Part shown: positions 8,396 through 13,949 of the stretch, piece after piece
Position numbering within the stretch: position 1 is the first letter of the stretch
Layout of the letters: each line of letters opens with the position of its first letter
Program-made: the position numbers and the translations under genes
Notes under the pieces: generated by a model
The model's input: the letters and a program-made list of their open reading frames with translations, nothing else
Database searches by the model: none
Told to the model about the DNA's origin: nothing
Assembly (NCBI GenBank): GCA_900769475.1
Contig: CAAGGQ010000205.1
Location: 1-23,905, forward strand
Reading direction: 5' to 3'
Length of the DNA: 23,905 nt
Origin: Clostridia bacterium
Lineage (GTDB): Bacteria; Bacillota; Clostridia; Oscillospirales; CAG-272

Positions 8396-9594
8396 ACTGC
8401 GGCACCTCCTTCAGTTTCGGAAATCATTGCGCCGGCGGGGATCACACTGCCGGGAGCCACCACCACGTCGGCTCCGATCACGGCCACGTCCTTGGCCGTA
8501 TCCCGGGATTCGCCCACGGTGGCGTTCTTGCCTACGGTCACATTCTCGTCCAGAATGGAATACCATACCGTGGCGCCGTCCTCAATGGTCACGTCGGCCA
8601 TGATCACGCTATCGGCCACGATGGCACCCTTGCCCACGCGAACGCCGGGGCCCAGAACGCTGTTGCGTACCTCGCCCAGGATCTCGCATCCGGCGGTGAT
8701 GGAGGAATTGATCACGGTAGCGTCCTCACCGATGAACTGAGGCGCCTCGGCACCGTGACGGCTGTAAATACGCCAGGTCTCGTCGCTCAGGGTCAGCACG
8801 GGGCGGTCGCCCAAAAGATCCATGTTGGCCTCCCACAGAGAGGAGATGGTTCCAACGTCCTTCCAGTAGCCCTCAAAGGGATAGGCCACCATCTTTTCCT
8901 TGTTGGCCAGCATGGCGGGAATGATGTTCTTACCAAAATCGTTGGCCGAATCGGGATCCTTGCTGTCCTCCCGCAGGTAGCTTTCCAGCTTGTTCTTGTT
9001 GAAAATATAGATACCCATGGACGCCTTGTTGCTATCGGGGTTCTTGGGCTTTTCGCTGAACTTGAAGATGGTGCCGTCCTCGGTGGTGCTCATGATACCA
9101 AAGCGGCTGGCCTCCTCCATGGGGACCTCGATGACCGCGATGGTGCAATCGGCATTCTTCTGCTTGTGGTAGGCCAGCATCTTGGCGTAGTCCATCTTGT
9201 AGATGTGGTCACCGGACAGAATGATGACGTACTCGGGATCGTACTGGTTGATGAACTCCATGTTCTGCCAGATGGCGTTGGCCGTACCCTTGTACCAATC
9301 GGCGCCGCCAAAGCCCTGGTAGGGGGGCAGGATCTTGACACCGCCAAAGGTGCGGTCCAGATCCCAAGGCAGACCGTTGCCAATGTACTCGTTGAGGCGC
9401 AGGGGCTGATACTGGGTCAGAACGCCCACGGTATCAATGCCGGAGTTGATGCAGTTGGAAAGGGGGAAATCGATGATGCGGTACTTACCGCCGTAGGAAA
9501 CCGAGGGCTTGGCTGTTTTCTGAGTCAATGCGTACAAACGGCTGCCCTGACCGCCCGCCAACAGCATGGCGACGCATTCTTTTTTCTTGAACAT
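8392..9594 (-). CDS. glgC: Glucose-1-phosphate adenylyltransferase, catalytic subunit
   Basis: A 400-residue GlgC. It converts glucose-1-phosphate and ATP to ADP-glucose and pyrophosphate, the committed step of bacterial glycogen synthesis. Motifs seen: LAGGQGSRL at 12-20, AKPSVSYGGKYRIIDFPLSN at about 28-47, the catalytic SGDHIYKMDY at 127-136 with Asp129, FSEKP near 178, and YWKDVGT near 244, then a C-terminal beta-helix. All catalytic positions look intact, in contrast to its partner glgD. ATG at 9594 follows AGGAGG eleven bases upstream. It starts 34 bases after the glgB-like stop, so it is very probably co-transcribed with it. Confidence 0.97.
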   Translation of the reverse strand: MFKKKECVAMLLAGGQGSRLYALTQKTAKPSVSYGGKYRIIDFPLSNCINSGIDTVGVLTQYQPLRLNEYIGNGLPWDLDRTFGGVKILPPYQGFGGADWYKGTANAIWQNMEFINQYDPEYVIILSGDHIYKMDYAKMLAYHKQKNADCTIAVIEVPMEEASRFGIMSTTEDGTIFKFSEKPKNPDSNKASMGIYIFNKNKLESYLREDSKDPDSANDFGKNIIPAMLANKEKMVAYPFEGYWKDVGTISSLWEANMDLLGDRPVLTLSDETWRIYSRHGAEAPQFIGEDATVINSSITAGCEILGEVRNSVLGPGVRVGKGAIVADSVIMADVTIEDGATVWYSILDENVTVGKNATVGESRDTAKDVAVIGADVVVAPGSVIPAGAMISETEGGAAV

Positions 9595-9628
9595 ATCCTG
9601 TTTATCCTCCTAAAAAATAATATCGTCA

Positions 9629-11569
9629 TCAAACGCGGGCGCCGCCGCTCTTGCGGGACGCTCGCCCGGTGCACCGAAAGATCAGCGCACCCGTGGGGGG
9701 AACGGTGATGCGAATGGCATGGCCGTGCTCCCCTGCATAATAGGGTTCGGTTTTATACTTGCCGGAATTGAGGATCCCCTGCCCGCCGTATGCCGGAGCA
9801 TCGGAATTGAAGATCTCCTCGTAGATCCCCGGGACGGGGACGGCGAGGCGAAACTCCTCCCGCTTGACCGGCAGAAAGTTGAGCAAGATGATCAGCTCCC
9901 TTCCCTCCCGATCCACGCGGCGGTAGGAATACACGCTCTGCTCCCGGTTGTTGGAGTCGATCCAGGCAAAGCCTCCCGGGTCGGGATCCTTCTCCCAGAG
10001 CGCCGGCTCCTCCAAATAGAGCCGATTGAGCGCGGCCACGAAATGCTGCAGCCGCCCGTGCATATCAAACTCGGTCATAAACCACTCGGGAGCGGCGGCG
10101 GGATGCCAGGAGCGGAACACGCCGTATTCACTCCCCATAAAGAGCAGCTTCTTTCCGGGATGGGTCATTTGGTAGGTGAGAAAGGTGCGCACACCGGCAA
10201 ACTTTTGCCCGTAGCTTCCGGGACTGCGCTCCAGTAGCGAGGGCTCTCCCTCGCCCACGTCCCGATGTCCGATGGGGAGCAGATCGTTCTCCCGCGGAGC
10301 GTTGCCAAGGGACGTGCAGAGCTTTTCATGGTGGTGGTGCCGCCACAGGGGGTCCTCCCGCAGATAGGAAAGGGCATCCCGCTGCCACTCCCGCCGCCAG
10401 AGCAGGGTAAATCCCAGGCTCTCCCGGGAGCGCCCCGTAACGCAGGGCCAGCCCGAGGCTTCCTCGGCGATCATCAGCACGTCGGGATGATCGGCCGACA
10501 TGCGGGAATTGAGCTGTTGGAAAAAGGCCACGGCCTCGGGATCCCGACTGTCGCCAAAGCGATTGGGAATCCATTCTCCCGGCGCCTTTCCGTAATCCAG
10601 GTAGAGCATGGGGGAAAGGGAGGGAAGATGCAGGCCGTCCAGGTGGTATTCCTCCACCCAGTACACGGCGTTGGAGATCAGATAACTGCGCACCTCGGGG
10701 CGGCGGATATCAAACAACCGCGTTCCCTCGGGGGCGCGACCGCCCTCAGCGATCTCGTACAGGGGGGAGCCGTCAAATCGGGCAAGCCCCGGCTCGTCCG
10801 CGGGAAAATACAGGGGATTCCAGCCAAGGATCACCCCCATGCCGGCCTCGTGGAGGCTATCCACCAGGGCGGCCAGGCCCTCGGGACCTCCCTGCCCCGC
10901 CGTGGGGGAAAAGAGATGCCTTCCCGCTCCGCTCGGAGAGCAGCGCGCTCCCGCCGACAGCAGCTCCACGTGGGTGTAGCCCATCTGCTTGGCGTAGGAG
11001 GCCAGCTCGCGTCCCAGCGCCGCGAAGGAAAGGGGACGGTCCTCCTCGCTCCTCTGCCAGGTCAAAGGGTCGATCTGATAGATGTTCAGAGGCTGGCGCG
11101 GAGCCTTTTCCCGTGAAAAAAGTGCTCGGCGATAGTCCATCCAGCCCGCGTCCCTCCAGGGGTGCTCCGTGGCCTCTCCGATCACCGAGGCGGTGCCGGG
11201 AGGATCCTCGGAAAAGCGAGCAAAGGGATCGGCCTTCAGACTCTCCCAGCCGTTGCCGGATAGAAAATATTTATAGCATTGCCCCACCGTTGCCTGCCCC
11301 GGGGGAAGGCGAAGCTCCCAGATCCCCTCCGAGGAGATGCGTTGCAGGGGATGCGCCCCTCGGTCCCAGCCATTGAGATCCCCGCAAAGGGAAACAAACT
11401 CGGCGTGGGGAGCCCAGACGCGAAAGCTCCAGCCCCCCTCCGGAGTAGGATGCGCTCCCAGATAGCGGTGGGCGCGGGCACCGGTTCCTTGATGGAAGTA
11501 GAATTGCGTCAGCTCCTCCGTGGGAAGGGTGGAGCTCACGGAGCCGGATATGAGAGTTTGGGATCGCAT
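9629..11569 (-). CDS. GlgB-like protein with destroyed active site (pseudoenzyme)
   Basis: A 646-residue protein, full length for a GH13 branching enzyme: CBM48-type domain (residues about 35-135, GGWSFRVWAPHAEFVSLCGD), TIM barrel (about 150-540), and all-beta C domain (about 545-635, with IFNSDAPAYGGQG). Framework segments are close to GlgB (GLARFDGSPLYE, MLYLDYGKAPGEWIPNRFG, MTHPGKKLLFMGSEYG). The catalytic positions are not. Region I DWVPxHF is GWNPLYF (249-255). Region II DGLRVDAV is DGLHLPSL (311-318), so the Asp nucleophile is Pro316 and the Arg is His314. Region IV SHDEVVHGK is GHRDVGEGE, with Arg436 for the stabilising Asp. Only the region III Glu (369/370) remains. The frame is intact and changes are scattered, so this is not a frameshift. 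It probably binds or scaffolds glucan or partner enzymes. ATG at 11569 follows AAGGA eight bases upstream. Confidence 0.9.
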   Translation of the reverse strand: MRSQTLISGSVSSTLPTEELTQFYFHQGTGARAHRYLGAHPTPEGGWSFRVWAPHAEFVSLCGDLNGWDRGAHPLQRISSEGIWELRLPPGQATVGQCYKYFLSGNGWESLKADPFARFSEDPPGTASVIGEATEHPWRDAGWMDYRRALFSREKAPRQPLNIYQIDPLTWQRSEEDRPLSFAALGRELASYAKQMGYTHVELLSAGARCSPSGAGRHLFSPTAGQGGPEGLAALVDSLHEAGMGVILGWNPLYFPADEPGLARFDGSPLYEIAEGGRAPEGTRLFDIRRPEVRSYLISNAVYWVEEYHLDGLHLPSLSPMLYLDYGKAPGEWIPNRFGDSRDPEAVAFFQQLNSRMSADHPDVLMIAEEASGWPCVTGRSRESLGFTLLWRREWQRDALSYLREDPLWRHHHHEKLCTSLGNAPRENDLLPIGHRDVGEGEPSLLERSPGSYGQKFAGVRTFLTYQMTHPGKKLLFMGSEYGVFRSWHPAAAPEWFMTEFDMHGRLQHFVAALNRLYLEEPALWEKDPDPGGFAWIDSNNREQSVYSYRRVDREGRELIILLNFLPVKREEFRLAVPVPGIYEEIFNSDAPAYGGQGILNSGKYKTEPYYAGEHGHAIRITVPPTGALIFRCTGRASRKSGGARV

Positions 11570-11598
11570 GAGGCACTTCCTTTCCTTTGGAGTCTGCC

Positions 11599-11652
11599 GC
11601 GCCGTTGTTAGGATACGCCGCCCCGAAGGGTTTTATGTTCCCGCAACGGCAC
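11599..11652 (-). promoter_or_regulatory. Stem-loop in the glgB-like 5' leader
   Basis: In the minus-strand transcript GUGCCGUUG (11652-11644) pairs with CAACGGCGC (11607-11599), nine pairs with one G-U. Inside the loop a CCC-UUCG-GGG tetraloop hairpin sits at 11630-11621. The stem ends about 30 bases before the start codon and leaves the ribosome site free. It may stabilise the message; no terminator U-run follows. Confidence 0.4.
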
Positions 11653-11687
11653 GAGGAGAACCGTTTTTGTATTTAGGTTTACTCTAT

Positions 11688-11715
11688 ATTATATCACATA
11701 TTACAAAAAAATCAA
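11688..11715 (-). promoter_or_regulatory. Vegetative promoter of the glycogen cluster
   Basis: On the minus strand TTGATT (11715-11710), a 16-base spacer, then TATAAT (11693-11688) preceded by TG, giving an extended -10 (TGATATAAT). The start would be near 11681, leaving a leader of about 110 bases before the glgB-like gene. The -35 element lies in the T-run that ends the structured RNA region, so the two elements overlap. Confidence 0.65.
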
Positions 11716-11925
11716 GAGGCGACCTCGTATTTTTGTTGAAAACCGCACAAAAAACGGCGAAATCACTGGAAGTGGGAACAAATTTTGAGAAAAATCACGG
11801 AGGATCGCCCTCTTTCTCCAAGGATTTGCAGCCGCTTGCCTAGACCGTCGCCGTTTTTGATTGTGTGTGTTTTCAACAAGAATCTCTTTCGTTTTTATGC
11901 AAATCAAATAATTTTCCAAAATACA
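11704..11925 (-). ncRNA. Candidate structured RNA upstream of the glycogen cluster
   Basis: The transcript expected from the TTGACA promoter at 11960-11932 contains a long rod: UUGUUGAAAAC (11879-11869) pairs with GUUUUCAACAA (11743-11733), CACA (11867-11864) with UGUG (11749-11746), and AAAAACGGCGA (11858-11848) with UCGCCGUUUUU (11760-11750), 26 pairs in all. The 87-base top can add CAAAU/AUUUG, GAGAAA/UUUCUC and GAGG/CCUC nested in one arm, and a CACU-UCC-AGUG hairpin. A small GAGG-UCG-CCUC hairpin at 11726-11716 followed by UUGAUUUUUUU could end it at about 222 bases. No open reading frame with a ribosome site is seen. It could be a free small RNA or a leader controlling the glycogen genes. 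A 6S-like rod shape is possible, but I see no 6S, SRP or riboswitch signature. Confidence 0.4.
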
Positions 11926-11931
11926 GTTGTT

Positions 11932-11960
11932 ATTTTACCACAAAAACGGCTTTCTGTCAA
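11932..11960 (-). promoter_or_regulatory. Strong vegetative promoter driving the structured RNA region
   Basis: On the minus strand TTGACA (11960-11955), a 17-base spacer, then TAAAAT (11937-11932). The -35 is a perfect consensus and the -10 has one change. Transcription would begin near 11925, inside an AT-rich non-coding stretch about 350 bases before the glgB-like gene. Confidence 0.65.
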
Positions 11961-12018
11961 TGTGCAAAATATACGAACAATGGTAGCTTTTGTAGCCATT
12001 TGTGCAAAAAAACGAAAA
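11961..12018 (-). repeat. Pair of TTTTGCACA direct repeats beside the promoter
   Basis: TGTGCAAAA (plus strand) occurs at 11961-11969 and 12001-12009, exactly 40 bases apart. Each copy is followed after a few bases by ACGAA. The first copy touches the -35 element of the promoter at 11955-11960. The spacing is close to four helical turns, which suits two copies of a regulator on one DNA face. They also vaguely resemble DnaA boxes, but with two mismatches each. Confidence 0.3.
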
Positions 12019-12035
12019 ATCCTTCCCTTCTTGCC

Positions 12036-12551
12036 CTATTCCAAACAAAACCGAAGCACCGAAAGGCTGACGTTTGGGGACGAAAGGCTTTGCGGGATCC
12101 CCTCGGGATCCACCGTGAGGATCCGCTCCCCGGACAGGGCGAAACGATAGTTCCCTTCCCCGCTCCGCTCCACCGAAAGCGGAGGCTCCTCCCCCACCGA
12201 AAGCAGGGACTCGGCGGGCAACAGCCACCCTGCCACCGCTGCGGACGTGGTCTCCAGGCGTTGTTCTCCCTGGGTCAGCGTTACGCTCTCCCCACCCGCG
12301 TACTTCTCCAGGATTAGCCCCTCCAGTGCGGGAGGCGACAGGTACTCCAGGCGGATTCTTCTTCCCTCCTCCCCCACCGCCACCTCCAAACGGGCGCAAA
12401 AGGACACGCCGTAAAGCTCCCCTGCCAGCTCGGCGGAAAAGGCCCCCTGCATTCCCTCATCGGGAGAGGGCACGGGCGGAGCGCAGGACACCCCACAGCC
12501 GAGTACCCCCAGCAGGATCAAAACCGCAATTCCGCGCAGAAAATTCCTCAT
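12036..12551 (-). CDS. Small lipoprotein of unknown function
   Basis: A 171-residue protein if started at the ATG at 12551, which has AAGGGG about five bases upstream and begins with a clear lipoprotein signal: MRNFLRG, a hydrophobic core, then VLGC with the lipid-modified Cys at residue 19. A longer open frame back to 12767 is rejected because it would place the signal peptide in the middle and cover the divergent promoter. The mature part has amphipathic strand pairs (about residues 40-165: RLEVAV, RIRLEYL, SVTLTQG, YRFALSG, ILTVDP), which may be a LolA/LppX-like half-barrel as in clostridial germination lipoproteins; this is a fold guess only. It sits outside the membrane. It is divergent from alr and upstream of the glycogen genes, with no evident function in either. 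Confidence 0.75.
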   Translation of the reverse strand: MRNFLRGIAVLILLGVLGCGVSCAPPVPSPDEGMQGAFSAELAGELYGVSFCARLEVAVGEEGRRIRLEYLSPPALEGLILEKYAGGESVTLTQGEQRLETTSAAVAGWLLPAESLLSVGEEPPLSVERSGEGNYRFALSGERILTVDPEGIPQSLSSPNVSLSVLRFCLE

Positions 12552-12641
12552 GCTTCCCCTTCTTTCGCCCCAAAAATCCCCGCCCTCGCGGGCTCTGCTC
12601 CAAATATATGAATTATTTTTGCTTTTGATGTGTAAAAAAGA

Positions 12642-12670
12642 TTGCAATATTTGTCTGGTTGTGCTATAAT
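12642..12670 (+). promoter_or_regulatory. Vegetative promoter of alr
   Basis: TTGCAA (12642-12647), a 17-base spacer, then TATAAT (12665-12670). The start would be near 12677, giving a leader of about 43 bases before alr. The -35 hexamer and its downstream side are part of the 14-base word GCAATATTTGTCTG (12644-12657) that recurs at two further intergenic sites. TTGCAA is its own reverse complement, and the lipoprotein gene must be started from this same short region on the other strand, though I see no clear minus-strand -10. Confidence 0.75.
12644..12657 (+). repeat. Intergenic 13-mer word, copy 1 (alr promoter)
   Basis: GCAATATTTGTCTG. This copy spans the end of the -35 element and the first half of the spacer of the alr promoter, a place where a bound regulator would block or recruit polymerase. 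Confidence 0.45.
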
Positions 12671-12719
12671 GGTAAGAGAAACGAAATTCACCACCGCTTG
12701 GTAGCAAAGGAGACGCCGT

Positions 12720-13946
12720 ATGGAACCCGCATATACCCTTTTTTCCGCCCTTCCCGGGCAACAGCAAAAGCGCGCTTGGGCCGAGATCGACCTGGACGCC
12801 CTACGGCAGAACTATCGCCTCCTGCGCGCCACCGTGACCGCTGCCTCCCCCACCACCCGCATGATTGCCGTGGTGAAGGGCGAGGCCTACGGACACGGCT
12901 ACCCCCATTGCATTTCCACCCTCCTGGAGGAGGGCTGTGACTTTTTTGCGGTGGCCACCCTGGAGGAGGCCTTGGCGGTACGGAAGATCTGCAACGCGCA
13001 AGGACACAAGCCCAATGTGCTGATCCTGGGCTACACCGATCCCGCCTGCGCTCCCCTCCTTTCCGCCCACGCCCTGACCCAGGCCCTGCTGTCCCCCGCC
13101 TACGCCGCCGCCCTGCACAGGGAGACCGAAGCCGCATCTCTGTGTCTTTCGGTCCACGTGGCGGTGAATACCGGCATGAACCGCATCGGCTTTGCCGTGC
13201 GAAACGAGGCCGAGGTGGAGGCCACCGCACGGGAGATCCTTTCCCTCGCCGCGAACAGCCGATGGAAGATCGACGGCATCTTTACTCACTTTGCCCGGGC
13301 CGACGAGGAAAACGACCCCGATGCCGTTTCACTGACCGATCTGCAGATGCAACGCTTCCGCGCTCTGCGCACCCGCCTGGAGCCCACCCTTTCCGTCCCC
13401 CTCTGGCATGCCTGTAACAGTGCCGCCGCCCTGACCCGTCCCGCGGATCATCTGGACGCGGTACGCCTGGGGATCCTCCTCTTTGGCTCCTCCCCGCTGG
13501 AGGTACCGCGGATTCCTCTCCGCCCGGTGATGAAGCTGAAAACCCTGGTAGCCCACCTGCACCGTCTGCTTCCCGGAGAGGCGGTTGGCTACGGCGGCGA
13601 ATACGTAGCCACCGAGGAACGCCTCCTTGCCACCCTTCCCATCGGCTACGCCGACGGACTTCCCCGTGCCGCCACAGGTGCCCGCGTTACGGTGCACACC
13701 CGCTCCGGCCCCCGCTCTGCCCCTCTGGTGGGACGCATCTGCATGGATCAATGTATGATCGACGTCACCGACCTGGGAGCCGACCTCGGGAACGAGGTCA
13801 CGGTGTTTGGCGAGGATCCCCGGGCGCTGGCCACCCTCTCCCGCCACGTGGGAAGCATTGACCACGAGCTGCTCTGTGGCATCTCTCCCCGGGTTCCACG
13901 GATCTACCTCAATTCCCGGAATCCCAAGTTCACATCCAAGGAGTAA
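12720..13946 (+). CDS. alr: Alanine racemase
   Basis: A 408-residue fold-type III PLP enzyme that interconverts L- and D-alanine for peptidoglycan. The N-terminal barrel starts with RAWAEIDLDALRQNYRLL, and the PLP lysine is K53 in MIAVVKGEAYGHG. This usually reads KADAYGHG or KANAYGHG, so the two residues after the lysine are unusual. NTGMNRIGF, IDGIFTHFARAD and CNSAA follow. The C-terminal beta domain has VGYGGEY with the catalytic Tyr, ATLPIGYADGLPR, and VGRICMDQCMIDVTD. ATG at 12720 has AAAGGAG eight bases upstream. The next gene's ribosome site overlaps its stop codon, so they are co-transcribed. Confidence 0.95.
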   Translation: MEPAYTLFSALPGQQQKRAWAEIDLDALRQNYRLLRATVTAASPTTRMIAVVKGEAYGHGYPHCISTLLEEGCDFFAVATLEEALAVRKICNAQGHKPNVLILGYTDPACAPLLSAHALTQALLSPAYAAALHRETEAASLCLSVHVAVNTGMNRIGFAVRNEAEVEATAREILSLAANSRWKIDGIFTHFARADEENDPDAVSLTDLQMQRFRALRTRLEPTLSVPLWHACNSAAALTRPADHLDAVRLGILLFGSSPLEVPRIPLRPVMKLKTLVAHLHRLLPGEAVGYGGEYVATEERLLATLPIGYADGLPRAATGARVTVHTRSGPRSAPLVGRICMDQCMIDVTDLGADLGNEVTVFGEDPRALATLSRHVGSIDHELLCGISPRVPRIYLNSRNPKFTSKE

Positions 13947-13949
13947 CCT

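Noticed and set aside
9629..11569. Frameshift or sequencing error explaining the odd GlgB active site
   Set aside because: The frame is uninterrupted, framework motifs on both sides of every altered residue are in register, and several substitutions need two base changes per codon.
11701..11919. A 72-codon minus-strand frame in the intergenic region upstream of glgB
   Set aside because: It has a TTG start without a ribosome site, a biased composition, and it overlaps strong RNA inverted repeats and promoter elements.
11955..12020. Replication origin with DnaA boxes
   Set aside because: The TTTTGCACA repeats each differ from TTATCCACA at two positions, there are only two, and no further DnaA-box cluster or dnaA gene is in the window.
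12552..12767. N-terminal extension of the small lipoprotein to 243 residues
   Set aside because: It would bury the lipoprotein signal peptide at residue 73, run over the alr promoter and start codon, and has no ribosome site; the ATG at 12551 has one.
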